Counted from the first letter of the stretch, positions 24,908-36,835 are shown. The stretch is DNA of 64,000 nucleotides from Marsupella aquatica (GCA_973895155.1 OZ316897.1:13268001-13332000); one strand, 5' to 3'. Numbers and translations are program-made. The notes: generated by a model from the letters alone, not told the origin.

Positions 24908-27900
24908 ATGCCGCGGAGGAAAATGGCCGTAACTCTTACATCGATCTCAGCGTTCTCAAGCGGCCTTCAACGGATCTCCACGGTGCTTCTCTGGCTTTCG
25001 GTGCTCGCCCGTGTGGATGCTCATCAGAATAGCAGCACCATTGGCGAAGTTCAAACTCTTCTGAGGTTCAAAGAGATGACGGAAGTAGATGGTTGGGTGA
25101 TCTCCAAAGGGTATTGGAGAACTTGGAAGGAGTCGGATGAAAACACCTGTGCTTGGGCTGGAGTTACTTGCACAAAAGATTCCACTGTAGAGCAGCTCAG
25201 TTTTTCTGGTTGGGAATTGAAGCGGCTGTCTAGTCTGAGTGTATTGTCAAACCTGACAGATCTTCGCATGTTGGATTTTTCGTACAACAATTTCAGAGAT
25301 ATTGGCATCCCAGACGATATTGGATCTTTAATTGGGCTTACCCATTTGGATCTCTCTCATAATTGGTTCTCAGGTCCCATACCACGCGGCATTTCCGCCT
25401 GCCAAAGCTTACGGTACATCTCTCTTGAGGCAAATGCACTCGCCGGGGAGATCCCCGATCTGAGTGGCTTGGTGAACTTAAAGTATCTCCTACTTTCACA
25501 TAACCAACTTAGTGGCTCTTTTCCAAAATCGCTCGGAAAACTAGATAGTCCTCTCAAGATAGATTTGACGGATAATATGTTTACTGGTTCTATCCCTTCT
25601 CTTTCAAACCTGACCAACCTTTTGGAGCTCCTGCTTGATAACAACACCTTCACGGGGTTCGAGGAGGGAATGTTTCCAGATGCTAAGAATTTGGAGCACT
25701 TGTCGGTTTCTGGTAATCAACTACAGGGTTCGATTCCGGCCAACATCACGAAGTTGGTGAAACTCAGGACACTTGATTTGTCACGCAACCAACTATCTGG
25801 CCACATCCCTTATGATTTCTGCTTAAATATGAGTGACGCCGTTTGGTTCGATTTGTCTCAAAATCAACTCACGGGCAGCATCCCTGAAAGATTGCTGCAA
25901 CCTACTCCGATGATGGCCAACCTGCCTGGCTTGAAGCTTTCACATAATTTCCTTACTGGTCATGTACCATTCGATGGAACCAAACATTACAATTACTATG
26001 TCATAGATTTGAGTCACAATCACCTGAGTGGTCCTATTCCCTCAATTTGCAACAATGGAACTAGTTTTATCCACTCTCTGTCGCTACAAAACAACAACCT
26101 CTCTGGAGACATTGTTGATTTTCTTGGTCAGTGTTATGGTCAGATGACGGAAATGCGACTGGCAGATAACTCCTTCAGTGGGGACCTATCGAAACTGGAA
26201 AAGATCAGCAATGACGCAGATAACTTGAGAGCATGGAACCTAAATATTGTGGACATCAGCAACAACAATCTTCGGTTGAGTACGACGGAAGTCAATGGTG
26301 ATCCATTGAGGGCTGTGCTGGAGTTTTTTGTGCTTGATACATCTGTAACAGAGTTTCGGATGCAAGGCAACTATCTCTCCGGAACGCCTCTGCCTTCATA
26401 CTTCCCTGCATCGGCGACTTTCCTTGAGGTTCTGGATTTAAGCAACAACCATTTGCAGGGGCAGATATCGGGTGCGGCTTTCAATAGCACATGGCTGCCG
26501 GCTCTCCAATCCTTGAACTTGTCGAACAATGATATAATGGGACCAGTTCCGGATGCCCTTGTTATGCTTCCAAATCTAGCAATTCTGGTATTGACCAATA
26601 ATAGGCTGTCTGGACGGCTTCCTGCTGGACTACCAGATAGGCTATATAATCCGAGCTTTTTTTATGGCAATGATGGGATTTGTGGTGGTCCGTTACATTC
26701 TTGTCCCCAATGGATAGCTGTAGAATGGTGGGTTTTGTTGCTCATAGTTGGCGGATCTGTGACAATAGCTGTGGGAAGTGTTTTGGTTGCTTTGTGGCGA
26801 TGGAGAGTTTATCGCAAAAGACAGCAACAAGATGGAGATTTAATCAAAATGCTGCTGGAGAGAGAATCTGCAGCATTGATGTCGCTTCGGGACCTCAAGA
26901 AAGCCACCGACAATTTTGCTGATAGTGCGCAGATAGGGGAAGGAGGTTTCGGGACTGTATACACGGGCAAACTCAGCGATGGAACCATGGTGGCTATCAA
27001 GAGAAGCAAGCGCGACGGATCTGGCAGGCGCGAAGGATCTGAGACCGAAAAGGACCAATTCTTGAACGAGGTCAGGATCTTGTCTCAAGTAAACCACCGT
27101 CATCTTGTGAAGCTCCTGGGATGTTGCATGGAGAACAAAGTTGCTTTGCTCGTCTTTGAGTTTGTTTCGAATGGCACCCTTCAAGAATATCTTCACGGAA
27201 AAAGGACAGTACCTTTGAGCTGGAAACAACGACTTCGGATTGCAATTCAAACCGCAGATGCTTTGAACTATCTTCATTCAGCTGCCACTTTTCCAATTTA
27301 TCATAGAGATGTCAAGTCGGCCAACATTTTATTAAACGATGAGCTTAATGCCAAAGTGGCAGATTTTGGAATCTCGAAGCTATCATCCGTTGAAGCCACA
27401 CATGTCTCGACTCTGGCAATTCATGGCACCCTTGGCTACATTGATCCTGAATATTACTTGTCCTACCAGCTAACTGACAAAAGTGACGTCTATAGCTTTG
27501 GTGTGGTTCTGTTGGAACTCATCTCAGCGAAACCTGCAATAGACTTTGGAAGGGGTGGAGATGAAACTAGTCTGGTAAATTTCGCTAGGAAACACATCGA
27601 AAATGAAAATTTACAACAACTGATCGATGGAGCCCTTACAGAGCCCTACGATGACATGGCCGGCCAGGGCAGAGAGTCGATCTTGAATGTGGGAAGACTA
27701 GCTATGAAATGTCTACACATGCGATCCAAGGCTAGACCAAGCATGAGCGAGGTCTTGAAAGAACTGCAAAACCTGTGGGTCCTGCTCGAAGGCACATCCG
27801 AAGAACTGAACTCTCCACACAAGTTATCGACTATCTCAGGAGGTGCGGCGGGAGAGGACCGTATCACGATTGTCAAAGAGAATGACGGAGAGGATCCACG

Positions 27901-28039
27901 ATATGATAACAATGTTTGCCTCTCTGACGATTTCTGTAGCAATAGCTCTAGTTCACTTCTACCCAGTGATGCCACTGGCATTCAAATGTCGCAGCTCAGT
28001 CAACTCGCAAGGCAAAGATCAAGATCAAACCGGTGGTGA
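24908..28039 (+). CDS. LRR receptor-like protein kinase with WAK-like kinase domain, intronless
   Basis: 1043 aa in one exon. Residues 1-39 form a signal peptide with hydrophobic STVLLWLSVLARVDA. Residues 40-90 form an LRRNT_2-like cap (W..W......CAWAGVTC). About 18 plant-type LRRs follow (L..LDLS.N.LSG.IP), interrupted by an island near residue 440. A closing CGGPLHSC cap precedes the membrane segment at about 606-628. The kinase has the glycine loop GEGGFG at 677-682, K698, HRD at 799-801, DFG at 819-821, and the activation segment ending GTLGYIDPEY. It is an RD kinase with all catalytic residues, so active signalling at the plasma membrane is expected. Its closest-looking kinase type is wall-associated-kinase-like (RDLKKATDNF, HGTLGYIDPEYYLSYQLTDKSDVYSFGVVLLEL), whereas its ectodomain is LRR. 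The ligand is unknown. The Ser-rich tail may carry phosphosites. Confidence 0.93.
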   Translation: MPRRKMAVTLTSISAFSSGLQRISTVLLWLSVLARVDAHQNSSTIGEVQTLLRFKEMTEVDGWVISKGYWRTWKESDENTCAWAGVTCTKDSTVEQLSFSGWELKRLSSLSVLSNLTDLRMLDFSYNNFRDIGIPDDIGSLIGLTHLDLSHNWFSGPIPRGISACQSLRYISLEANALAGEIPDLSGLVNLKYLLLSHNQLSGSFPKSLGKLDSPLKIDLTDNMFTGSIPSLSNLTNLLELLLDNNTFTGFEEGMFPDAKNLEHLSVSGNQLQGSIPANITKLVKLRTLDLSRNQLSGHIPYDFCLNMSDAVWFDLSQNQLTGSIPERLLQPTPMMANLPGLKLSHNFLTGHVPFDGTKHYNYYVIDLSHNHLSGPIPSICNNGTSFIHSLSLQNNNLSGDIVDFLGQCYGQMTEMRLADNSFSGDLSKLEKISNDADNLRAWNLNIVDISNNNLRLSTTEVNGDPLRAVLEFFVLDTSVTEFRMQGNYLSGTPLPSYFPASATFLEVLDLSNNHLQGQISGAAFNSTWLPALQSLNLSNNDIMGPVPDALVMLPNLAILVLTNNRLSGRLPAGLPDRLYNPSFFYGNDGICGGPLHSCPQWIAVEWWVLLLIVGGSVTIAVGSVLVALWRWRVYRKRQQQDGDLIKMLLERESAALMSLRDLKKATDNFADSAQIGEGGFGTVYTGKLSDGTMVAIKRSKRDGSGRREGSETEKDQFLNEVRILSQVNHRHLVKLLGCCMENKVALLVFEFVSNGTLQEYLHGKRTVPLSWKQRLRIAIQTADALNYLHSAATFPIYHRDVKSANILLNDELNAKVADFGISKLSSVEATHVSTLAIHGTLGYIDPEYYLSYQLTDKSDVYSFGVVLLELISAKPAIDFGRGGDETSLVNFARKHIENENLQQLIDGALTEPYDDMAGQGRESILNVGRLAMKCLHMRSKARPSMSEVLKELQNLWVLLEGTSEELNSPHKLSTISGGAAGEDRITIVKENDGEDPRYDNNVCLSDDFCSNSSSSLLPSDATGIQMSQLSQLARQRSRSNRW

Positions 28040-28840
28040 CGTTAGTGAAGATTATTACGTTCAATCCAATGGGTGAAAGTATTATGCAATCAATGATTCG
28101 GAACTTTACTCTCTATTATTGAAACGCTTTTCGAAATATTTCGACATCGTCTATTGTGAAAATAATGAAACCACGTTCCTCAGCGTTTGGCCACTTTGCA
28201 GCTGTACATTTCACTGAAACTCTCTTATGTATATTCTTGAGACAATCGTTCGTGCCATGTGCATCCTAACTGCAATCCTCCACGTCTACAGATCAACATT
28301 GAAGAGCATTGAAGACTTCACCAACACCATTCAATGGAGTTTCAATCCATTCCTCATAGAGGATAAGTTCAATCGAATGCCCTATCCAAAGGGCAGGCTC
28401 AAGATTGAAACGATTTGAAATTTTTTGTCGTTCAATGGTGCAATTTAAGAAAAAACAACTGGAAAGTAGAGACTTTATTCAGGCTTCCTTCAGGTAACCT
28501 ATGCTACACCGTCCACCGCAATAAGTGAGTGAAGAATGAGTGCGATAACAAAACTAGAGTCTCACACTAATTTGTGTACAATTTTTTCATTATTATCAAG
28601 AATCACACTATGTAAGCATGTAAAGTCACCCTATTTACTGGCAAAAGAAAGTTATGAAAAAATACCAGTTTCAGTCAACAAGACGCCATACAGGAGCATA
28701 TCAAATCACACAGGAGCATCAAGATCGTTGCTTACGTATTTATGTTGTATCGAAAGCCTGATGTTCACAATGCTTTTTATGTGTATTGAGAGTCCGCCTG
28801 ATGTTTACAATTTTCACTTGATAATGCGAGTTTGCTTCTC
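28040..28840. other. 3' flank of the receptor kinase
   Basis: Contains the likely 3' UTR of the kinase gene. AATAATGAAA near 28160 and AATAAG near 28522 are weak polyadenylation-like words. No other gene is supported. Confidence 0.35.
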
Positions 28841-28849
28841 CCCTGGGAG

Positions 28850-29530
28850 GCTTGGTTCACATTCCCTAATGCTGTCCCTTTGGGACTAAGATCCAGAGCC
28901 AAGTCCATCACCCTCCAAATTAACACTGTTGTTCTCCGAGTCGAAGTTTTACACTCTGCTATCATTCTAAGCACCGTCAATCGTAGGATGCCTATGGAGC
29001 CTGCCGAAGTTGAGAGAAGCAGGAGGACCTCGAGTCACTACTTCGAATCTTGGCGACCCCAGGTAAAAAAAAATTCACAATCAAACTGTTTCCAGAATAC
29101 TCGAGCACCAGCAAAAAGCCATTGCAAACTATCAACCCGAAATCATCCGATTCTATAAATACTTCGCTGACTGGCATTTCCAGCGAATCGAAAATCTCTT
29201 CTTTCACATTGAAGGACTCGACTTTCGAAGGCATCTGGGCGACTAGTGGGCGGACCAATCTGTACAGAAATCCATTCAAATGCGTCCAATTAGATTTCCA
29301 CCAATGAGAGAGGGCAGCATGGTCCAAGTCCGGTTTGTAAGCAACCTGGTTCCGTTCCAGGCTCCTGACTTGGAGTCATACACATCTGCAAAAGAATATC
29401 TAGAGGTACTCATCATGTAATCGTTGAAAATAAGCCCTTTGTACGTTTGCGATGACATGAGAATCAACCAACTGCAGGGCCAGGAAGAAGAAATAGTTTC
29501 GGCTCCCAGAAATCGAGGTGGTAGCTAGCT
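28850..29530 (-). pseudogene. Decayed F-box/kelch-like protein gene
   Basis: Minus-strand frames at 29467-29276 and 29327-28992 overlap in different frames and together resemble the C-terminal kelch/F-box-associated part of plant F-box proteins: YKGLIFNDYMMS...FADVYDSKSGAWNGT, NGFLYRLVRPLVAQMPSKVESFNVKEEIF, and FGLIVCNGFLLVLEYSGN. No F-box motif remains readable upstream (29480-29660), where several stops occur. Identification rests on pattern only; an unrelated beta-propeller protein is possible. Confidence 0.4.
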
Positions 29531-29774
29531 TCCTCCACACCCGGTCAAAATGTTACTCAGTTCCAAGGAGAACCTCTTCCCAATGATCCCATCATCCATC
29601 TCCTCCAATTCAAACAACAAGAGAGCTCCTTCTTAGCGCCACCAGCTGATCTTGCGGAATGGCTTTCAGGTAGGAGCGACAGCCATGGCATTTTTGGACA
29701 ATGGTTGGATCCTCAGTAGTAGGCAACCAATTCGTTCTCCCCGCAAAAGATGAGGCTGAAGGTTTTCCAGTTTT

Positions 29775-30100
29775 TGGACGAAATTCTGAATTTATGCTCG
29801 TCTCTTGCCCAGCCCGAAATGCAAATGATGGCTAATTTGTTTGTTTCTGTTTTTGTTGGGGAAGCACAAATTAAAACCAAGCCCCGAGTTGAATTAAACG
29901 AAAGGTCCCAACAAGTTAGATCTATGAGTAGCGATGCCCAGTTCTTCCAATAAACAAACAAGTGGTCTTTTCTGTTTTGAAATGAAGAAATTCTGAATTG
30001 GTGCTCCTTTCTTGCCCAGCCCAAAATGCAAATGGTCACTAGTTTGTTTGTTTTGGTTTTGCTGGGAGAAGCAGAAAGGAGAACCAAGCCCCAAGCAATT
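29775..30100. repeat. Diverged direct duplication of ~120 bp
   Basis: The block 29775-29895 (ACGAAATTCTGAATTTATGC, TCTTGCCCAGCCCGAAATGC, TTTGTTTGTTTCTG, AACCAAGCCCC) recurs at about 29980-30095 (AAGAAATTCTGAATTGGTGC, TCTTGCCCAGCCCAAAATGC, TTTGTTTGTTTTGG, AACCAAGCCCC). Similarity is about 80%. The long minus-strand frame covering it (30234-29713) has an internally repeated sequence from this duplication and no known domain. Confidence 0.75.
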
Positions 30101-30345
30101 AGACAGCCTTGCAAAGTTAGGAAAGCTTGAGCAAGGGAAAACAGCCTTTGTTTGTTGTTGACTGGCTTCACATGGGAGTGGTGGTTCTCCACTCCTGAAT
30201 ATTTTTCAAAATGAATAGGAGTTCCCTGAACCAAGGTTGCTCAACTATATGACTGCATATATATATCTGAGCGCTAACCCATCAACCAACCAATATAATA
30301 TGTGATCATCCCACCAATGGTGGGAATATCAAATTGAGAACACTA

Positions 30346-30348
<3 letters not shown>

Positions 30349-30386
<38 letters not shown>
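30349..30386. repeat. (AT)19 microsatellite
   Basis: An uninterrupted run of 19 AT units. It lies about 130 bp past the stop of the reductase gene, in its probable 3' flank. Confidence 0.95.
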
Positions 30387-30390
<4 letters not shown>

Positions 30391-30515
30391 CTGCCAAAAC
30401 AAAGTATCCAACTGGCACACACAATCCCAAAATCAAAACGCCAGTTAATTTTAATATATAAACTTCCCATAAATGCACTTCACCATGTCAGCAGCCATGT
30501 TGTATGTATGCTACT

Positions 30516-33500
30516 CTACTGCTTTTGGGGATTTTGTAACCACCCTTTTTGTTCCAAACTTGTCACAAGGTCTGTGAGCTGAGATTCAACAGTTCTAAAT
30601 TCTATCCCCAACTTCCGTGCCTTTTCATTGCTCCAACTGTAGCAAGGAACTTCTTCTGATATCTCATATCCAGGTCTAGAAGTGAGAGACAAACATTTTG
30701 TTAGAGAGATAAAGAGATTACAAACATTTATATTTGATCAAACGTAGGGTCTCTCATATGACATATCAGTTCTTGTTTCTAGTGTACTCATTAGACCTAT
30801 CTGCAAACATGGTGACTGTTTTAGTGCACTGTTTACAAAAATAGTTCAAAAAAGTTTGAATCTATTGCAGACTTGCTTAACCTTTAAGTGTATTTAGGCC
30901 CTGTTACCTGGGTATTGTGAGTGGGCAATAGATACAATTAAAACCTGAAGCTAAAGCCCTCGTTTTGGGGGATTATGGCCTACAATGCCGTGGTGCCCTG
31001 TTACCAGGATGTTATTATACAAAATTTATGATGGGATGGAATGTTATTGTATATATAAGTAATGATCGGGCGTCGAACAAAAGCACCAACTTAACAACCA
31101 CCAAGGAGAATGTGGACCTTACTCTGTGGGGACTGGATAGCCTGGATATAGTCTGCTTAATATCTCCACAATCTCTTTGAAATGATAGGCTCGTTCCCGA
31201 TGAGTCAGAATGTAGCGTCCTTCTGCATTGGGATTTTCATATGCCAAGATGTGAGCCAGTGACACATCCTGGACGTCCACAAAGCCAAGGGCAAAATTTC
31301 TGTATGTCTTGGAGGCGCCTGCAAAACACGCAAATCTTACATAAGAAAGCCATTAAATTCCACCTGTATTTTGTCCAAGTTCATGTCAGCTCGATTGAAA
31401 CTTTCTCAAGGCATTAGGACTCCCCACAATGAGGTAGCTTGAATGTCTGTTGTTAAGGATTTTCAACTCCCCCTTCAATTTCAGGACCTGTCCCTCAAGA
31501 TTTGACACCACGAGTGGTAGATTCCCCAATTGCCTGACTAAAGTGTGGATCAGCTACTACAGCTCATAGTCAAAGAAAGAAGACAGGTTTTAGGACAAGT
31601 GTCTTGGACAACACGAGTTCCACATCGGAGTTGCAGTTCATGGTTCGAATTGAAGCAGGAACACTTCTATGTTTATTGGTTTATAATGATGCAGTTGCCC
31701 AGAGATTGAACGAAGCCAGGTGTTCCCTTAGCTCTACCTGTAAGTTCACTAGAACAGCTTTGAGTCCATCTGTAGTAGAGAACTGAAACATAGCAGGCCA
31801 GTTTTACTACATCACTGTTTTGTTTATTAGAAACATCAAAACAGAGTATTTATCTCATAGTATTGGAGAATGTTAATTGTTTCACGACTCCTAAATGAAG
31901 AGAATAGTGAACAGAAATGGGTACGAAAAGTGAACATAAAAATAAGGAAAACCATGAGGGTTGTAAGGCTCTGATAGGCATGGATGGTAATACCTAAGTA
32001 GAGATCACTAAGATTGTAGCCTAATGATGTAAGGTGGTAAGTATCACAAGAAGTACTGTATTGTTTGGAGTTGACCATGCATGCCTCACAGAAATCTGAA
32101 TTAAGTTAAGTACTCTTACTGAATCTGCACCGTCATCTTTAATGCTTAGCACAGTGGTTGAAGGGTTCGATGGGGGTGGAAGGTGGAGGGCTTGAAACAC
32201 CTAGAAGGTACTAGTCTTGTAGAAAGAGCCAATGCCTAGGCATTGGGACTTTAATGTGAAGGTACTCTGGCACCATTGAGTACACTAAAAAAACTGGATT
32301 CGTACAAAAGTTTAATTTGAAAAAAAACTTCAATGGGTTCTGTCTATAATAAAAAACTTGGGAGAAACAAATAATAGACTCTCCTAAAGCAAACTGAAAA
32401 TTTAATAAAGAATAGCGGTCCTGAGCAGGTCAGGTGGATTGACCATTGAGGGGACTTGAAAAAATAAGTGCTTACCTTGACCTTGGCGATGTGATGGGAT
32501 AGATTTCAGAAATTTCTCCTAGACTTAGATAACCTTCTGTTCAAGGCTGTACGCAGAAGTGGAAGCTTTATTTTCCAAGTAAGGCTCATTCCTCCACTAA
32601 TCTGTTAACTCGTTAGTAGGTACATACTCCTCACATTGCTCTGGCGGTACTCGGGAGGGTTTAGCAACTTGCCTGAGAGATAGTCTTGGATAACTTCACA
32701 AGTCGCGTTGATCGTTGGCTGTAGCAGAGTTCCAATCACAAATGCTGGATTCATCACAACCAAGTCGAAATGCTTACCCTTCGCAAAATCCCAGGCAGCA
32801 TTTTCTGCCAATGTTTTAGACAGGTAGTACCATTGCTGTTCAGGGAAAGCACATGTCAGGCAGGGGGAATCGGGAAAATTGTACAACACGCTTTTAGTCG
32901 AGAAAGAAACATAGCAGATCATGAGTGAGAGCAGATGATGAACAAACAAGGCTCATCAGTTCTTCGTGCTCTTCAAATGCTAAGAAAAGAGGAATCAAGT
33001 CTGGCAAAGGAAACACTCCTGGCCAACATTGGGCAAGAATTTTGCATGAAAACTTCAGGAACGTACATCATTTCGTCTACAGAGATCAGGATCAGTCCAC
33101 CAGGTCTCGTCAATAACTACATCGGATTTTGGCCTGCTGTTGTATGAAACGGCAGCAACTGAAGATGTTAGGATAACACGCTTCACACTCTTAGCTTTGG
33201 CAGCTGCTTGAAGAAGATTCATCGTTCCTTTCAGTGCTGGATCTACCAATTGCGTCTGAAACATGAATATCCAGGCGTAAACAGAGTTTTAGTCCCTTCA
33301 CAACCCAATGGGCTAGACGACCACCAAATTCAAGCTGCTAATGGATTCACTCCCAGAGAAAAAACTGACATTTCTACCATTTCATCTACCTCAGTTGAGC
33401 GAGTCGAAACTTTGATGACTTCACAATCCCGTATGTCTTGAAGAAAAATTTCCTCCGACAATGAATAAGTCTAGGGAATTAGACGAGTGAATGAATGGAT

Positions 33501-34518
33501 TCCTCCTCCCAATATGGAGAGAATTGGTATAGCAAAAGACGCGAAGGACGGATACGAACCAGTCCTGCCTGTTTCTAACCAAAGAATTATGAATTATAAT
33601 CACAGAGAGTCAAACACCATGAAACTCATCCACTGCCATAGCGAAAGGATTCATATGGTCTCTTATTCATCTAGTGTTCGATAGAGCGACAAGGAAGATG
33701 TTAAGTCAGTATGACTCGAATGCCAGAGTTGTTGGAGGAGTTGTTACAAACCTGACTGCAGAGGAAAATGTGGGAGAGCTAACATGTGGGAGAGCTAACC
33801 TGTGGGTCGGTTATATTTTTGGTAAGAAAAGGCGATGCAGTGTGGAACACACCATCAACCCCATCGACCGCGCTATCAAAGGAGCCATCTTCGAGAAGAT
33901 CTGCTTTATGCAGGGTCAGCCTCTCTTTCGCCCCCGGCATGGCTAACAAAAAACCCACTTTGGAAAGATCGTCTGTACAAGACACATACCACGGCACAGA
34001 CGGTCAAATTCAGCTACACACCCAAGACCAAGACCATCACTCTTAAATGGATGATATGTATGATCAAAACATGACAGACATGGACCAACGGACGCTCATA
34101 TTTGGTACTGTAGGGTACCCCGAAATAATGATTCCTTTGCATTCCTTGTGAAATTTGGATAGTTCCCCTGAAGTGGTACTAGAACGTCATATTCCATGAA
34201 TGGACCCCCAGACTTGGTCAAGCTGAGCCAGTGGCCACCTTTTGACCAAGAACAACTTGCGACAATTGAGAGAATGGGTTTCGCTGAAGTGGTACATCCT
34301 CCGTCACATTCATTCGAAGGACCGCCAAGACTTTGCCCAGGTTGAGCTACCGACAACCTTTGGACCATAACGAACGAAAATTTGTGAAGAGTGGAAAAGA
34401 GCTGACCTGGATTTCGAACAGTCCCTCTCACATTGTAGCCACGCTTTAGCAGGTCCTTCACTATGGTTGACGCAATGAACCCAGTCGCTCCTGTCAAAGC
34501 GACTGTCTTCCCCTTCAT
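30516..34518 (-). CDS. NADPH-dependent reductase of the cinnamoyl-CoA reductase / dihydroflavonol reductase-like family (SDR108E)
   Basis: Six exons with exact phase joins: 34518-34407, 33972-33800, 33255-33067, 32835-32673, 31318-31123 and 30675-30516; 993 nt, 330 aa, no disabling lesion. The nucleotide-binding loop is TGATGFIAS at 9-17. R34 in TVRNP fits NADPH preference. [10 protein letters not shown] with Ser at 126/127, and YYLSK with Tyr161 and Lys165, form the SDR catalytic set. Then come [32 protein letters not shown] and GRYILTHR. The CCR signature NWYCYGK is replaced by QWYYLSK, so true cinnamoyl-CoA reduction is doubtful; related members reduce tetraketide pyrones or other carbonyls. 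Intron 4 begins GCAAGT (GC-AG type). The enzyme is probably cytosolic, as there is no signal or membrane segment. Confidence 0.93.
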
Positions 34519-34977
34519 TTTTCCTTCCTAATTGTGTACACAGTGCCTTTCGTAAGTTCAAGGAATCACGAGAAGCTGCAGAAAGAAGACCAGGACCTTC
34601 ATAACTTGCTGTAGTGGCTGTGGATCATTCTCCCATGGCCATTTGCCCAGAGTCCAGAGGAGGTAGAAAAGACCCAACACAAGAGCTTCTCCCGACAGTA
34701 TCGAAGAAATGGTCACCCCTTCCGAAAACATGCTGGAAATGCACTGGGAATGAAGTGAAGAACGAACAAAAACCCTAATTTCACTGAAGCCCATCCCAGT
34801 ATGTATATTGTCAATGGTCTTTTCGCAATCTTAATAAATGCAAGCTCTCTGAGTCAGTACCTAGATCATTCTCAAATGATTCTGAAAATTTACTTGAAAT
34901 TTACTTAAAAATTAGCTGGCTATCGTATCCGGATCTTCCTTTCTCTCGAAGGAAGATCGATCGAGAGATTTACGTCG
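34519..34977. promoter_or_regulatory. Upstream region of the reductase gene
   Basis: Since the reductase reads leftward from 34518, this 460-bp interval should hold its 5' UTR and promoter. No TATA box could be assigned with confidence, and no gene is supported. Confidence 0.35.
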
Positions 34978-35300
34978 ATGTTCAGCTCTCTTCAACGTTC
35001 TCACCTGAAATATATGATGCTCAAGCAAGTTATCGACGAGACTTTGCTCTTCAGCGTCTGGCGGAGCTCAAGCATCCGCACCTATAACCTGTACTTTGCC
35101 AAGGTCTTCAGATCCGGTACGCCAGTCATCAGCCAGGTTCTGGTATTCATCTATGACGTTGAGGGTCGACTTTCAAAGTATGTTGGGCAAACACTCGTAC
35201 CGGCTCCATGACATGGCCATATACAAGACATTCGAGGCTCAGGTAATGTTTGCGTTGTCAAAACTTCTCCCACTGCTCATTCTACCCGCCCTCCTCAGGC
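34978..35300 (+). pseudogene. Probable cytochrome P450 remnant (K-helix region)
   Basis: The plus frame starting at 34978 reads LKYMMLKQVIDETL..SV, then FRSGTPVISQ...VFIYD, which follows the P450 pattern L.YM.QVI.E.LR...., ..GTPVI...GV...D around the K helix and beta-sheet 1. The Arg of ExxR is lost (ETLL). In another frame LGKHSYRLHDMAIYKTFEAQ at about 35170-35250 could be what is left of the heme-ligand region, but the Cys is not present. No upstream P450 sequence is recognisable. A weak call. Confidence 0.35.
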
Positions 35301-36834
35301 CTACTTCTTAAACTGCCGGCTATCCCCAGAAAACACAATTTTGTGCTCACAACGTCTGGGAGTCTGGGGATAGGTGGCAGTGAAGGAAAATTTTGTTTTT
35401 AATTGTGTACTTCTTCCAAAGTAGCTTTAGAGCGACCCACATGAATATGCCAGAGCTACAGGTATATCTCCTCCTAGCTAGAGCAACCCTAGCATAGGCG
35501 TGGGAAAAATACCCTGAACTCAACGACTGGTCAACGAGAAGCTGTTAACGAAAGCTTAGCTGGCCTGCACAATTTAACTTCCGCAAAATAACGAGCTTCC
35601 AAACAAATTCATCTAAATTTTCTCTTGTTTGCGTTCTGTAAGAGTTTTGATAATTAGCTGGCAATGAGTCGTTCTCTCCATCAGGAATTCGCTCACATGC
35701 TAGCAAGCATGATAGGAATCCTGTGCGCCATATCTTGTGCAAGATTCTGAACGGCAATTACTCAGTTTCAGGTCGAGCTAGCTTCGAATGCCCTGCTCCA
35801 GAGTGAACTCAGTAAGAGCACCATCACAACCAATCTGAACCCAGAGCAAACCAAGTCGGTTGTATATGACGTTATCCAAAGCTTTATTATATGAATTCCC
35901 TCAAGAGAATCAGTATTGAAAGTAATTCTAGCATCTTTAGCTGTACGGCTGAAGAACAACTGATTTGATGCAATATAATTATTCAATCAGTACTGTAGTG
36001 CAAGGCAGTGCCCGGGGTAAATCTCCCGGAGATCAAATCTGTTGGAGAGTTCGCCTAAGGAACATAAGGACCGGGATAAGCGGACAATAATTAAAAACCG
36101 GAATCACCTAGCTCAGAAAGACATTGTAGCTCGGTAGCAACCAAGCCGAAAAACATCGTAAGTAATAGTGGGGTCGTTGGAAAGAAATTTGGATCAAACT
36201 ATTTTGAAGCGCGTACCCCCGAGAGCAACGAGGGATTTAGAAAATAAAAATTCCAATCTTTCAGCAAGAGCATCGCAAACCTTCATGCAACAATCAAAAC
36301 GAAAAACGAATGGGCAACTTCTTCCTTCCAGCCGGGCCTGAATCCTTTTGTTGCTGTGTCTGCCTTGTGTAATTCTTTCTCACTCTGTATAGAGCAAGGT
36401 TCCTCGAGGTCACGTCAACACACGATAAAATCACCGTTCTACGCCTTTTTGTCCTCGTAGCAGGCCCCGATCCTTGCTGCCACCTTTTCCGTTCCAAGTC
36501 AACTTGTTTTGAGTGGGAAAAGAGGAGAAGAGTTCGTAATGGTTATCAATCTCCGAGCAGGGCGTCTGATATATATCACATCTAGATTCACGAATTCGCA
36601 GGACGTCAGAGGTACTGTACAACCCCACCTCATGAAGATGAACTTGGAGGAGATGAGTAAAGGTTTCGTAGACTATGTTGTTTTGTGTTTTTCTCTGCAG
36701 GCAGAACAGACATGTGTGCCTCATGACATTTCTGGTGTTTTTGGATAATTGGAAGCCAATGTTTACTTCGGAACACAGGACGTGCCTCTGTATGCTACTA
36801 AGGTCTGAGACGAAAAGGCTAAATCTGAATTTCA
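35301..36834. other. Intergenic, no gene recognised
   Basis: Short frames on both strands without recognisable domains. A 146-aa minus-strand frame at 36431-36871 has no known motif, and it overlaps the start of a duplicated block, which argues against a coding role. Confidence 0.4.
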
Positions 36835-36835
36835 G

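Noticed and set aside
29713-30234. 173-aa minus-strand frame as a gene
   Set aside because: Its internal protein repeat simply mirrors the DNA duplication at 29775-30100; no domain is recognisable.
31620-31650. GGTTCGAATT as a tRNA T-loop
   Set aside because: No matching acceptor, D or anticodon stems could be drawn around it.
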